Assembly (NCBI RefSeq): GCF_007677875.1
Contig: NZ_VEDO01000005.1
Span: forward strand, 186,001-250,000
Direction: 5' to 3'
Length of the DNA: 64,000 nucleotides
Source of the DNA: Variovorax boronicumulans
Lineage (GTDB): Bacteria > Pseudomonadota > Gammaproteobacteria > Burkholderiales > Burkholderiaceae_C
Shown piece by piece: positions 1-8,917 of the stretch. Position 1 is the first letter of the stretch; each line of letters begins with the position of its first letter. Under the pieces are notes generated by a model, which worked only from the letters and a program-made list of their open reading frames with translations, had not been told where the DNA came from and searched no databases. The translations under genes were made by a program, and so were the position numbers.

Positions 1-1167
1 GGCCTGGCCGGTGCCAGCCTGGTCCATGCGCTGCTGGCCGAGTACATCCCCTTCATCGTGCTGCTGACGGCGCTGTTCACGGTGGCCGGCGGTATCTACA
101 TCCGCGGCAACCTGCACGGCAGCCCGGCGCTCAACACAGGCATCCTGGCCATCGGCGCCGTGCTGGCGAGCTTCATGGGTACCACGGGTGCCTCCATGCT
201 GCTGATCCGCCCGCTGGTGCGCGCCAACGACAACCGGCGCCACAAGGCGCACGTGGTGGTGTTCTTCATCTTCATCGTCTCCAACATCGGCGGCTCGCTG
301 ACGCCGCTGGGCGATCCGCCGCTGTTCCTGGGCTTCCTGAAAGGCATCGAGTTCTTCTGGACGCTGCGCAACATCGTGCCCGAGACGGCGTTCATGCTGG
401 CCTGCCTGCTGGTGCTGTTCTATGGGCTGGACAGCTGGTACTTCCGGCGCGAAGGCGTGCTGCCTGCCGATCCCACGCCGGATACGCCGCAGCTCGGTTT
501 CGACGGCGGCATCAACTTCGTGCTGCTGCTGGCCGTGGTGATCCTGGTACTCATGAGCGGCCTGTGGCAGTCCGGCGTGGTGTTCGACGTGGCCGGCACG
601 CCGGTGCCGCTGCCGTCCCTGGTGCGCGACATCGGCCTCGTCGGCGTGACGCTGCTGTCGCTCAAGCTCACCGCCGCCAAGGTCCATGCCGACAACCAGT
701 TCTCCTGGGGACCCATGGTCGAGGTGGCCAAGCTGTTCGCCGGCATCTTCCTGACCATCATCCCCGTCATCGCGATGCTGCGCGCCGGCACCGACGGCCC
801 CTTCGGCGCCGTGGTGCGGGCGGTGACCGGGCCGGACGGCCAGCCGCTGCCGGCGATGTACTTCTGGGCCACGGGGCTGCTCAGTTCCTTCCTCGACAAC
901 GCGCCGACTTACCTGGTGTTCTTCAACACCGCCGGTGGCGATGCGCAGCAGCTCATGACGACGCTGGCACCCACTCTGGCCGCGATCTCGGCCGGCGCCG
1001 TGTTCATGGGCGCGAACTCCTACATCGGCAACGCGCCCAACCTCATGGTGAAGGCCATCGCCGAGGAGCGCGGCGTGGCCATGCCCAGCTTCTTCGGCTA
1101 CATGGCCTGGTCCTGCGCCGTGCTGGTGCCGCTGTTCGCCGTGCTCACCTTCCTCTTCTTCGCTTGA
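1..1167 (+). CDS. NhaD/CitMHS-type sodium:proton antiporter, 3' part
   Basis: Inner-membrane ion transporter of the Na+/H+ antiporter / citrate transporter (IT) superfamily. The reading frame is open from the first base, so the start lies outside the window; at least 388 residues are present. About ten hydrophobic segments are visible. Family-typical re-entrant stretches occur twice: GTTGASMLLIRP early, and SSFLDNAPTYLVFF followed by GANSYIGNAPN late. The second carries the D-N-A-P motif common to NhaD-like proteins. The gene ends 11 bp before a 2-hydroxyacid dehydrogenase gene, so the two may be co-transcribed. The transported ion cannot be decided from sequence; a dicarboxylate or arsenite carrier of the same superfamily is the main alternative. 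Confidence 0.85.
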   Translation, partial: GLAGASLVHALLAEYIPFIVLLTALFTVAGGIYIRGNLHGSPALNTGILAIGAVLASFMGTTGASMLLIRPLVRANDNRRHKAHVVVFFIFIVSNIGGSLTPLGDPPLFLGFLKGIEFFWTLRNIVPETAFMLACLLVLFYGLDSWYFRREGVLPADPTPDTPQLGFDGGINFVLLLAVVILVLMSGLWQSGVVFDVAGTPVPLPSLVRDIGLVGVTLLSLKLTAAKVHADNQFSWGPMVEVAKLFAGIFLTIIPVIAMLRAGTDGPFGAVVRAVTGPDGQPLPAMYFWATGLLSSFLDNAPTYLVFFNTAGGDAQQLMTTLAPTLAAISAGAVFMGANSYIGNAPNLMVKAIAEERGVAMPSFFGYMAWSCAVLVPLFAVLTFLFFA

Positions 1168-1178
1168 AAGAACCTCGC

Positions 1179-2162
1179 ATGTCCAAGCCTGCCGTCCTCG
1201 TCGCCCGTGCCGTCTTTCCCGAGGTGCTGGAGCGCCTCGCCCAGCACTTCGAGGTCAGCAGCAACCAGGACGATGCCACCTGGAGCGCCGACGAACTCGC
1301 GGCCCGCCTGGCCGGCAAGCAGGGCGTGTTCACGACTGCGAGCGAACGCATCGACGCGGCCCTGCTGGCGCGCTGCCCGGATCTCAAGATCGCCGCCAAC
1401 ATGGCGGTCGGCTACAACAACTTCGACCTCGACGCGATGAGCGCACGCGGCGTGCTGGCCACCAACGCGCCCGACGTGCTGACCGAGACCACGGCCGACT
1501 TCGGCTTCGCGCTGCTGATGGCCACGGCCCGGCGCATCGCGGAGAGCGAGCATTACCTGCGCGCCGGCCGGTGGACCAAGTGGAGCTACGACCTGTTCGC
1601 CGGCAGCGACGTGCACGGCGCCACGCTGGGCATCCTGGGCATGGGCCGCATCGGGCAGGGCATCGCCAGGCGCGGTGCCCACGGCTTCGGCATGCATGTG
1701 ATCTACCACAACCGCTCGCGCCTCTCGCCCGAACTGGAAGCCGAGTGCAAGGCGCGCTATGTGGGCAAGCAAGAGCTGCTGCGCGAAGCAGACCACCTCG
1801 TGCTGGTGCTGCCGTACTCGCCGGCCTCGCACCATGCCATCGGCGCGGCCGAACTCGCGCAGATGAAGCCCACCGCCACGCTCGTCAACATCGCGCGCGG
1901 CGGCATCGTCGACGACGCGGCCCTGGCTGCAGCGCTGCGCGACAGGCGCATCGCCGCCGCCGGCCTGGACGTGTTCGAGGGCGAGCCCTGCGTGCACCCC
2001 GACCTGCTCACCGTGCCCAACGTGGTGCTGACCCCGCACATCGCCAGCGCAAGCAGGCCCACGCGCCTGGCCATGGCCAATCTCGCCGCCGACAACCTGA
2101 TCGGCTACCTCGTGCACGGCAAGCCCCTGACCCCCCTGAACGCTGCCGCCTTGAATGCCTGA
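1179..2162 (+). CDS. D-isomer-specific 2-hydroxyacid dehydrogenase (GhrB/gluconate 2-ketoreductase type)
   Basis: Cytoplasmic NAD(P)H-dependent reductase of 2-keto acids such as glyoxylate, hydroxypyruvate or 2-ketogluconate; 327 residues, normal for the family. The Rossmann signature LGILGMGRIGQGIA begins near residue 149. The catalytic Arg is in NIARGGIVDD, the Glu in GLDVFEGEP and the His in LTPHIASA. The ATG chosen follows the upstream stop by 11 bp; a longer in-frame reading upstream overlaps the transporter and is a shadow. The stop lies inside the start of rmuC (8 bp overlap), suggesting translational coupling. The family assignment is firm; the substrate is inference. Confidence 0.92.
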   Translation: MSKPAVLVARAVFPEVLERLAQHFEVSSNQDDATWSADELAARLAGKQGVFTTASERIDAALLARCPDLKIAANMAVGYNNFDLDAMSARGVLATNAPDVLTETTADFGFALLMATARRIAESEHYLRAGRWTKWSYDLFAGSDVHGATLGILGMGRIGQGIARRGAHGFGMHVIYHNRSRLSPELEAECKARYVGKQELLREADHLVLVLPYSPASHHAIGAAELAQMKPTATLVNIARGGIVDDAALAAALRDRRIAAAGLDVFEGEPCVHPDLLTVPNVVLTPHIASASRPTRLAMANLAADNLIGYLVHGKPLTPLNAAALNA

Positions 2163-3492
2163 ACCTGCGCTCACCACCTGGCTGCTGCTGGGCCTGGCAG
2201 CGCTGAACGTGGTGCTGCTCGTGCTGCTGCTGAGCCGTCCGACCTCCCGCGCGGCCGAGTTCGACGACCTCGTGCGCGCCCACACCGAGCGCACCGAGCG
2301 CAACCTGCGCCAGGAACTGGCCGATGGCGCACGCGGCAGCCGCCAGGAAAGCGCCCAGGCCCTGGCCAACTTTCAGCGCACGCTGCTGGCCCAGGGAGCG
2401 GAGGCCACGCGCACGCAGAACGCCCAGATCGACGCGCTGGCCCAGCAGCTCGCGCTGCTGCAGAAGTCGCTGGCCGACACGCTGGCCCAGCAGCTGCTGG
2501 GCCTGTCGGAGTCCAATGCCCGGCGCCTGGCCGAGGTGCGCGCCACCATGGAGACGCAGCTGGCCCAACTGCAAGCCGGCAACGCCGCCAAACTCGACGA
2601 GATGCGCCGCACTGTGGACGAGAAGCTGCAGACCACGCTGGAGACGCGGCTGGGCGAGAGCTTCCGCCAGGTCGCCGAGCGGCTCGAGCAGGTCTACAAG
2701 GGCCTGGGCGAGATGCAGACGCTGGCCCAGGGCGTCGGCGACCTGAAGCACCTGCTGGCCAACGTGAAAACGCGCGGCATGTTCGGCGAGGCGCAGCTGG
2801 CCGCGCTGTTGGAGCAGGTGTTCGCGCCCGACCAGTACGCCGCCCAGGTGGCCACCCGACCCGGACAGCGCCATGCGGTGGACTTCGCCGTGCGCCTGCC
2901 CGGCCGCGGCGACGACGGTGCGCCGGTCTGGCTGCCGATCGACGCGAAGTTTCCGAATGAGGACTACGAGCGGCTGCTGGAAGCGCAGCAGCGCGCCGAC
3001 GCGCCGGCCGTGGAACAGGCCGCGCGCGCGCTCGAGGGCCGCATCCGCATGGAAGCGCGCAGCATCGCCGAGAAGTACGTGGAGCCGCCGCACACCACCG
3101 ACTTCGCCATCCTGTTCCTGCCAACCGAAGGCCTGTACGCCGAGGTGCTGCGCCGGCCGGGCCTGGTGGAGGCGCTGCAGCGCGAGCACCGCATCACGAT
3201 CGCCGGCCCCACCACCTTGCTCGCGATGCTCAACGCGCTGCAGATGGGTTTTCGCACGCTGGCGCTGGAAAAGCGCAGCAGCGAGGTCTGGCAGGTGCTG
3301 GGCGCCGTCAAGAGCGAGTTCCAGAAGTTCGGCGGCGTACTGGCCGACGTGCGGCGCCAGACCCAGACCGTGCTGAACACGCTGGACAAGGCCCAGACCC
3401 GCAGCAACGTGCTGACGCGGCGCCTGCGCGATGTGGAGGCCTTGCCCGGCGCGCAGGCGCTGCTGCCCGAGGACGACGAGGCTGGTCCATGA
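2155..3492 (+). CDS. rmuC: DNA recombination protein RmuC
   Basis: RmuC limits recombination at inverted repeats and has a PD-(D/E)XK-like nuclease fold (family knowledge). The 445-residue protein has one N-terminal membrane segment (about residues 6-26). A long Ala/Gln/Leu-rich coiled coil follows (about 35-200), then the conserved RmuC domain starting around LANVKTRGMFGEAQLAALLEQV. Conserved blocks include LPIDAKFP and FLPTEGLYAEV. It overlaps the dehydrogenase upstream by 8 bp and the MFS gene downstream by 4 bp (ATGA), so the three probably form one transcript. Confidence 0.93.
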   Translation: MPEPALTTWLLLGLAALNVVLLVLLLSRPTSRAAEFDDLVRAHTERTERNLRQELADGARGSRQESAQALANFQRTLLAQGAEATRTQNAQIDALAQQLALLQKSLADTLAQQLLGLSESNARRLAEVRATMETQLAQLQAGNAAKLDEMRRTVDEKLQTTLETRLGESFRQVAERLEQVYKGLGEMQTLAQGVGDLKHLLANVKTRGMFGEAQLAALLEQVFAPDQYAAQVATRPGQRHAVDFAVRLPGRGDDGAPVWLPIDAKFPNEDYERLLEAQQRADAPAVEQAARALEGRIRMEARSIAEKYVEPPHTTDFAILFLPTEGLYAEVLRRPGLVEALQREHRITIAGPTTLLAMLNALQMGFRTLALEKRSSEVWQVLGAVKSEFQKFGGVLADVRRQTQTVLNTLDKAQTRSNVLTRRLRDVEALPGAQALLPEDDEAGP

Positions 3493-4673
3493 CGGGGCGC
3501 GAGCTGCTGCGCCTGATCTTCGCCCAGGTCTGCCTGCACGCCACCATGGCCGGCATGCGCCTGGCCACGCCCTTGCTGGCGCTGCAACAGGGCCACAGCC
3601 CGGCTGCCGTGGGCGTGCTGATTGCGCTGTTCGCGCTGACCCAGGTGTTCCTGGCACTCCCGGCCGGCCGCTTCGCCGACCGCCATGGCCTGAAGCGGCC
3701 GATGGCCCTGTCCGCGACGGCCGCCTCGGCCGGGGTGCTGCTGGCGTTGCTGTGGCCCAACTTCGCCGCCATGTGCGTGGCCGCGCTGATGACGGGCGGC
3801 GCCACCGGCGCCACGGTGATCGCACTGCAGCGCCATGTCGGCCGTTCGGCAAACGACACCCGCCAGCTCAAGCGCATGTTCAGCTGGCTGGCCATCGCGC
3901 CGGCGGCGGCCAACTTCCTGGGGCCCTTCGCGGCCGGCCTCTTGATCGACCATGCGGGGCACACGCCTGCGGACCTGCTGGCTTTCCGCGTGAGCTTCTT
4001 CGCGCTGGCGCTGCTGCCGTTGGCCAGCTGGCTGCTGGTGCGGCGCGCCCCTGAGCAGCCGCCCAGCCCGCCGCCCGCAGGCGCCATGCCCACGCGCGCC
4101 TGGGACCTGCTGCGTGAACCCCTGTTCCGTCGCCTGCTCTTCGTCAACTGGCTGCAGTCCTCCAGCTGGGACGTGCATTCCTTCGTGCTGCCGGTGCTGG
4201 GCCACGAGCGCGGCCTGAGCGCGGCCGTGATCGGCACGCTGCTGGGCGCCTTCGCCATCGCCGCCGCGCTCGTGCGCGTGGCGCTGCCCGTGATCGCGGC
4301 GCGCGTGGCCGAGCGCCACGTGATCTTCACCTCCACCGTGGTCACGGCGGCGGTGTTCGCGGTCTATCCGCTGCTGCACTCGCCCTGGACCATGGGCGCC
4401 TGCTCGGTGGTGCTGGGTCTGGCCCTGGGCGCCGTGCAACCCATGGTCATGAGCCTGCTGCACCAGATCACGCCGTCCCACCACCAGGGTGAGGCACTGG
4501 GGCTGCGACTGATGACCATCAATGCCTCCAGCGTTGCCATGCCCATGCTGTTCGGCACGGTCGGCGCGCTGATCGGCATCGGCGGCGTGTTCTGGATCGT
4601 CGGCGGCGTGCTCGCGCTGGGCGGGCGCGCCGTGCTCGGGCTACAGATCGGCCCGGGCGATCACAAGGCGTAG
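3489..4673 (+). CDS. MFS transporter
   Basis: Inner-membrane major facilitator superfamily permease of 394 residues with about twelve hydrophobic segments. The loop 2-3 signature appears as GRFADRHGLKRPM near residue 60. A hydrophilic central loop rich in Pro (PEQPPSPPPAGAMPTRAW) separates two six-helix halves. The start ATG overlaps the rmuC stop by 4 bp. The last 13 bp overlap the end of the convergent LOG-family gene. The substrate is unknown; a drug-efflux type is possible. Confidence 0.88.
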   Translation: MTGRELLRLIFAQVCLHATMAGMRLATPLLALQQGHSPAAVGVLIALFALTQVFLALPAGRFADRHGLKRPMALSATAASAGVLLALLWPNFAAMCVAALMTGGATGATVIALQRHVGRSANDTRQLKRMFSWLAIAPAAANFLGPFAAGLLIDHAGHTPADLLAFRVSFFALALLPLASWLLVRRAPEQPPSPPPAGAMPTRAWDLLREPLFRRLLFVNWLQSSSWDVHSFVLPVLGHERGLSAAVIGTLLGAFAIAAALVRVALPVIAARVAERHVIFTSTVVTAAVFAVYPLLHSPWTMGACSVVLGLALGAVQPMVMSLLHQITPSHHQGEALGLRLMTINASSVAMPMLFGTVGALIGIGGVFWIVGGVLALGGRAVLGLQIGPGDHKA

Positions 4674-5530
4674 AACGCCTGGATCGCGGCCCAGGCGTCT
4701 TCGGGCTGGTCCACGTAGCTGAACAGCTTGAGGTCGTCGGGCGAGATCGCGCCTTCCTCGATCAGCACCTCGAAGTTCAGCAGGCGCTTCCAGTAATCCG
4801 AGCCGAACAGGACGATCGGCACGGCCTTGGCCTTGCCGGTCTGCACCAGGGTGAGCACCTCGAACAGCTCGTCCAGCGTGCCGAAGCCGCCCGGGAAGGC
4901 CACCAGTGCCTTGGCGCGCATCATGAAGTGCATCTTGCGCAGCGCGAAGTAGTGGAACTTGAACGACAGGCTGGGCGTGATGAAGCGGTTGCCGCTTTGC
5001 TCGTGCGGCAGCGCGATGTTCAGGCCCACGTTGGCTGCGCCTGCCTCATGCGCGCCGCGGTTGGCCGCTTCCATGATGCCGGGGCCGCCGCCGGTGCAGA
5101 TCACCAGGCGCTCGGCGGCCGGGCGGCTGGCGCTGTCGCGCGCGACCAGCTCGGCGAAGCGGCGGGCCTGGTCGTAGTAGCGCGCATTGCGCATGCGGCG
5201 TTCGGCCAACTTCAGCGCCTTCTCGTCGCCGCTGCTGCGGGCGGCAGCCAGCTCCAGCTCGGCCTGCTCGGGCGCCGGGAAGCGCGCGCTGCCGAACACC
5301 ACGATGGTGTTGGCGATGCCCTGGGCCTGCTGCTCCAGGTCGGGTTTGAGCATCTCCAGCTGGAAGCGGATGCCGCGCGTCTCGCGGCGCAGCAGAAATT
5401 CGGGGTCGGCGAAGGCGAGCCGATAAGCATCGGCCTGCAGCGGCTGGCCCTGGTCCGCGGAGGCCTGCAACTGGGCCCAGGCGGCGGCCACGTCCACATT
5501 GCGCTTGTCGAGGGTATCGGTGTTTTCCAT
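4661..5530 (-). CDS. TIGR00730/LOG family Rossmann-fold protein
   Basis: Member of the LOG family (cytokinin riboside 5'-monophosphate phosphoribohydrolases; bacterial members cleave nucleoside monophosphates). The 289 residues include the family motif PGGFGTLDELFEV and an upstream TGGGPGIMEAANRGA loop that binds the nucleotide phosphate. An N-terminal extension of about 90 residues before FGSARF is typical of the longer proteobacterial subgroup. It is convergent with the MFS gene, overlapping by 13 bp. The true substrate is not shown by the sequence. Confidence 0.9.
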   Translation of the reverse strand: MENTDTLDKRNVDVAAAWAQLQASADQGQPLQADAYRLAFADPEFLLRRETRGIRFQLEMLKPDLEQQAQGIANTIVVFGSARFPAPEQAELELAAARSSGDEKALKLAERRMRNARYYDQARRFAELVARDSASRPAAERLVICTGGGPGIMEAANRGAHEAGAANVGLNIALPHEQSGNRFITPSLSFKFHYFALRKMHFMMRAKALVAFPGGFGTLDELFEVLTLVQTGKAKAVPIVLFGSDYWKRLLNFEVLIEEGAISPDDLKLFSYVDQPEDAWAAIQAFYAL

Positions 5531-5720
5531 TTGCAGTCATTTTGCAGGCAAAGCATGGCGCTTTCGGGCGTTTCCCGGCTGGCGCGGAGCGGCGCCGGCG
5601 TCCTACGCCCGCATCGGTTCGTGCCGACAGGCGTGAGACCGCTGGCCGACCATCATGCACCCAGGCCACGACGGCGATGCCGCGGGCCATCCACCAATCT
5701 GTCAGGAAAGGATGTTCACC
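5531..5720. other. Intergenic region upstream of csbD-like gene
   Basis: About 190 bp between the divergent LOG-family gene and the CsbD-like gene. It must hold promoters for both, but I see no convincing sigma-70 hexamers. A ribosome-binding site AGGAAAGG lies at its right end and serves the start at 5721. Confidence 0.4.
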
Positions 5721-5918
5721 ATGAACAAGAACCAAGTTTCCGGCCGCGTCGAACAGGCGAAGGGTGCCGTCAAGGAAGTCGCGGGCAAGGCCGTGGGCAA
5801 TGCCAGCCTGCAAGCCGAAGGCAACGTGCAAAAGAACATAGGGAAGGCCGAGAAGAACATCGGCGATGCCCGCGAGCACGCCAAGGACAAGGCCAAGGAC
5901 GCCGTGGACAAGCTTTGA
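5721..5918 (+). CDS. CsbD family stress protein
   Basis: Small hydrophilic protein of 65 residues with the CsbD pattern: NQVSGRVEQAKGAVKEVAGKAVGN, then alternating Lys/Asp/Ala helices. CsbD-like proteins are induced under general or osmotic stress and their function is unknown. The ATG at 5721 is preferred over the in-frame ATG at 5712, because AGGAAAGG (5703-5711) sits at proper distance only from the former. A BON-domain lipoprotein gene follows 15 bp downstream, so the two form a small stress operon. Confidence 0.9.
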   Translation: MNKNQVSGRVEQAKGAVKEVAGKAVGNASLQAEGNVQKNIGKAEKNIGDAREHAKDKAKDAVDKL

Positions 5919-5933
5919 TGTGAGGAGCACAGC

Positions 5934-6356
5934 ATGAAGACCAACCAACACCAACTCTCCCTGCGTGCAGCCGGCCTGCTGGCTGCCGGTGCGCTGACCC
6001 TGGGCCTGGTGGCCTGCGGCGAGCGCGTGGACACTGCAAGCACCCAGCCCAACGAACCGACCGTGGGCCAGCGCGTGGACGCGGCCTCCGAACGCACCGC
6101 CAACGCTGCCGGCAACATGGCGCAGAACGTCGAGCGCAAGGTGGACGACGCAGCCATCACGGCCTCGGTCAACGCCAGCCTGGCCAAGGACCCGGACCTC
6201 TCGGCCATGAAGATCGACGTCGACACCAAGTCCGGCGTGGTCACGTTGAGTGGCCCGGCGCCGACTGCCGCCGCCAAGGACCGCGCGACCAGTCTGGCCC
6301 AGGCCGTCGACGGCGTGGCCGGCGTCAACAACAACCTGGAAGTGCGCGCCGGCTGA
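5934..6356 (+). CDS. BON-domain lipoprotein
   Basis: Exported protein of 140 residues. The N-terminus carries basic residues and a hydrophobic stretch ending in the lipobox LVAC, so lipidation at Cys25 is likely. The C-terminal half (about 65-140) is a BON domain, with DDAAITASVNASLAKDP, the SGVVTLSG strand and VDGVAGVNNNLEVR, as in OsmY-type proteins that bind envelope phospholipids. It follows the CsbD-like gene and precedes a strong terminator, closing a two-gene unit. A role in envelope stress is inferred from family and neighbours. Confidence 0.9.
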   Translation: MKTNQHQLSLRAAGLLAAGALTLGLVACGERVDTASTQPNEPTVGQRVDAASERTANAAGNMAQNVERKVDDAAITASVNASLAKDPDLSAMKIDVDTKSGVVTLSGPAPTAAAKDRATSLAQAVDGVAGVNNNLEVRAG

Positions 6357-6377
6357 TCAGCGTCCCGCCGCGAAAGG

Positions 6378-6404
6378 GAGCCGCTTTGGAGCGGCTCTTT
6401 TTTT
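6378..6404 (+). terminator. Rho-independent terminator after the csbD-BON unit
   Basis: A perfect 8-bp stem (GAGCCGCT / AGCGGCTC) with a 4-nt loop is followed by seven T residues. It lies 22 bp past the BON gene stop. Confidence 0.93.
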
Positions 6405-6441
6405 GTGCCGGGGGCCGCATGGGCGCTTAAAGTCGGGCGCG

Positions 6442-7178
6442 ATGCGCATCCTGCTCACCTCCGACCTGCACTACAAGCTGCGCCAGTACGACTGGCTGTT
6501 CCAGCGGGGGGCCGACTTCGATGCGGTGGTGGTGGCCGGCGACCACCTGGACGTGGTGTCCGCCGTGCCGGCCGAGGTCCAGTGGCTGCGCTGTCGACCA
6601 CGCTCGCGCGGCTCTCGGCCCTGGTGCCGGTGCTCGCCTGCTCGGGCAACCACGACCTCAACAGCCGCAATGCCGCGGGCGAGAAAGCAGCCGACTGGCT
6701 CGACGGCCTGCGCAGCCCGCGGCTGGCGGTCGATGGCGACAGCGTTTGCATCGGCGGCACACTGTTCACGGTGTGTCCCTGGTGGGATGGCCCGCATGCG
6801 CAGGACGCCGTGCGCCGGCAGCTGGACGCCGCCGCGCTGCGCCGCGGTGAGGCCGCTCAAGGTCGCTGGGTCTGGGTCTACCACGCCCCACCCGAGGGCG
6901 GCCTCAGTTGGACCGGCCGGCGCCACTACGGCGATCCGCTGCTGCCCGAGCTGGTCGCGCGGCTGCGTCCGAGCGCCGTGCTCTGCGGCCACATCCACGA
7001 GGCGCCGTTCAAAGCCGGCGGCGCCTGGGCCGAGCGCATCGGCGACACCTGGCTGTTCAACGCAGGCCGGCAGATCGGCGAAGTGCCCGCGCGCATCGAG
7101 ATCGACTTCGCGGCCGGCACCGCCACCTGGGTCTCGCTGGCTGGCATCGAGACCCAGAGCCTGGACCTTCCTCAGTAG
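6442..7178 (+). pseudogene. Calcineurin-like metallophosphoesterase with a frameshift
   Basis: The first part (from ATG 6442) reads MRILLTSDLHYKLRQYDWLF and AVVVAGDHLD, the first two metal-binding motifs (D-x-H and GDH-x-D). The frame then breaks near 6585-6592. The rest is in another frame, with CSGNHDLNS (GNHD motif), VYHAPPEGG and CGHIHEAPFKAG (GHxH motif), ending at 7178. One missing base inside the stretch GTGGCTGCGCTGTCG would join the two parts into about 246 residues, a normal size. It could be a true null mutation or a sequencing error. All catalytic motifs survive apart from the break, so any inactivation is recent. The end overlaps the convergent gene by 7 bp. Confidence 0.8.
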
Positions 7179-7660
7179 TCGGGGACGTCGGCACGCTCGG
7201 AGCCCGGCGCGCGCGGCGGCCGGGGCTGTTGTTCCATGAGGCGCGCCAGCACCTGATCCATCACCGCCAGGTGCGTGCCAGTGCCTGCGTATTGCTGCTG
7301 CAGGTCGACCAGGTAGGCGGTGACGGTCTGCAGGCGGCGCGCCAGCAGCTGGGCGATGGCCAAGGTGAGTGCCGGATCGCTGCGCACCGCCGCGCCTGCG
7401 GGATGGATGACCTGCACGCGGCTGTCGGTGGCGGCGATCACGCTGGCGGTGGCCGGGGTGTCCAGCAGCGGCGCGATCTCGCCCAGGAACGCGCCAGGTT
7501 CGCGCACCTGCACGATGCGCACGCCCGCGCGCACGATGTCGAACGCGCCCTGGCGCAGGACATAGAGGTGGTCGCTGCGCTCGGCTTCCTGGATCAGCAC
7601 GGTGCCGGCGGAGACCGCGCGCTCGGGCCAGGCGCTGGCCGTGGAAGGGGAATGGGACAT
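7172..7660 (-). CDS. Cyclic nucleotide-binding domain protein without HTH
   Basis: Single-domain protein of 162 residues in the Crp/cNMP-binding fold. It has the beta-roll glycines (VLRQGAFDIVRAGVRIV) and a phosphate-binding-cassette-like stretch PGAFLGEIAPLLDTPATASVIAATD. That stretch has the G-E-x-A/P-L pattern but TAS in place of the usual RSA, so nucleotide binding is uncertain. A C-helix follows. There is no DNA-binding domain, so it is not a classical Crp/Fnr regulator; it may act as a sensor or partner protein. A 34-bp gap separates it from the metallopeptidase gene upstream on the same strand. Confidence 0.82.
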   Translation of the reverse strand: MSHSPSTASAWPERAVSAGTVLIQEAERSDHLYVLRQGAFDIVRAGVRIVQVREPGAFLGEIAPLLDTPATASVIAATDSRVQVIHPAGAAVRSDPALTLAIAQLLARRLQTVTAYLVDLQQQYAGTGTHLAVMDQVLARLMEQQPRPPRAPGSERADVPDY

Positions 7661-7694
7661 GGGCCCCGATTCTGGGGCCCGCGCGTGCCAGGGT

Positions 7695-8834
7695 CTATGC
7701 CGGCGTGGGCTCGGCTTGGGCTTCGGCCTGGACCGGCGCGCCGGCCTGCTCGATCACGTCATGCACGAAGCGCAGCTTGCGCAGCGCCTGCTCGCTGAGC
7801 GCGAAGGGGTAGGCATCGTCCTGGCCCAGGCTGCGGTTCAGGCTGTTGAGCAGCAGCGTGACTGGCACCCATTGCGCGATCCATTCGTCGAAGCTGCTGC
7901 GACCGTCCTGGAACGGGTCCGCAGGGCGGCTGGGCTGCGCGCCCTCGGCGCTGGGCAGCACGATGCGCGTGCGGTAGGAGGCTGCGGTCTCAAGCAGGTC
8001 CACCATGTGCAGGTAGTGGGCCCAGGTCTCGGCCCAGTCTTCCCAAGGGTGGGCGGCCGCGTACGCGCTCACGAAGCTGGGGCGCCAATCGGGCCGGCCG
8101 TCGCCGGCCGCGTAGTGGGCTTGCAGAGCCTGCATGTAATCCTGGCTCTCGTCGCCGAACAGCGCGCGGAAGTCGGCCAGGCGCTGCGGGTGGTCGCGCA
8201 CCAGCTGGTCCCAGTAGTAGTGGCCCGATTCGTGGCGCAGGTGTCCCAGCAGCGTGCGGTAGGGCTCGAACAGCTGCACGCGGCGGCGCACGCGCTCGTC
8301 GTCGTCGGCCTCGGCCACGTTCAGCGTGATGACGCCCGCCGCATGGCCGGTCATGACGGGGGCTTGGCCGGGCAGGTCGGCCATGAACTGGTAGACCGGG
8401 CCTTCCTTGGCGCGCGGGTCGGCCAGGCCCAGGCGCAGCAGGGTGTAGAGCAGGCGCCGCTTGGCCGTCTCGATCCGGATCCAGCGCGGCACGTTCTCGG
8501 GCATCGACAGGTCGGGCAGGATGCGCGTCTGCCGGCAGGACATGCACAGCGGGTTGGGGTCGTCGGCCGCCACCGTGAAGTTGCAGGCCTGGTAGCGTGT
8601 CTGGTTCTGGCACAGGCGGTACCGCTGCGCCGTGCCCTCGTCGGTGCCGCGGGGCTGCCACAGGGGATCCGCGGCTGGTGCCTGCGGGTCGGTCGGCGCA
8701 GCATCGGGCACTGGCTCGATGGCCGTGACGGCCATGCGCTCGGGCACGAAGGCCAGCGCGCTGCCGCACTGCAGGCATTGCACGTTCTCGAAGAACACGG
8801 GATGACCGCAATGGTCGCAACTGAAGATCTGCAT
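7695..8834 (-). CDS. Putative zinc-binding metallopeptidase (zinc-ribbon plus zincin)
   Basis: Protein of 379 residues matching the 'putative zinc-binding metallopeptidase' family (formerly DUF2248). The N-terminus is a zinc ribbon (CDHC and CLQC). A second Cys cluster around residues 80-105 (CQNQ...C...CMSC) forms another knuckle. The catalytic motif HESGH (HExxH), within HLRHESGHYYW, is near residue 200. The downstream block EDWAETWAHYLHMVDLLETA is conserved and probably gives the third ligand. No signal peptide is seen, so it is likely cytoplasmic. Its substrate is unknown. Confidence 0.87.
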   Translation of the reverse strand: MQIFSCDHCGHPVFFENVQCLQCGSALAFVPERMAVTAIEPVPDAAPTDPQAPAADPLWQPRGTDEGTAQRYRLCQNQTRYQACNFTVAADDPNPLCMSCRQTRILPDLSMPENVPRWIRIETAKRRLLYTLLRLGLADPRAKEGPVYQFMADLPGQAPVMTGHAAGVITLNVAEADDDERVRRRVQLFEPYRTLLGHLRHESGHYYWDQLVRDHPQRLADFRALFGDESQDYMQALQAHYAAGDGRPDWRPSFVSAYAAAHPWEDWAETWAHYLHMVDLLETAASYRTRIVLPSAEGAQPSRPADPFQDGRSSFDEWIAQWVPVTLLLNSLNRSLGQDDAYPFALSEQALRKLRFVHDVIEQAGAPVQAEAQAEPTPA

Positions 8835-8917
8835 GGAATGCCTTGTTGGCCGTTGCGCGAAAACGGGCGCGCACCCTTGGCGCGCGCCCGTTCAGCCCGG
8901 GGTGGACGGGATGTGGC

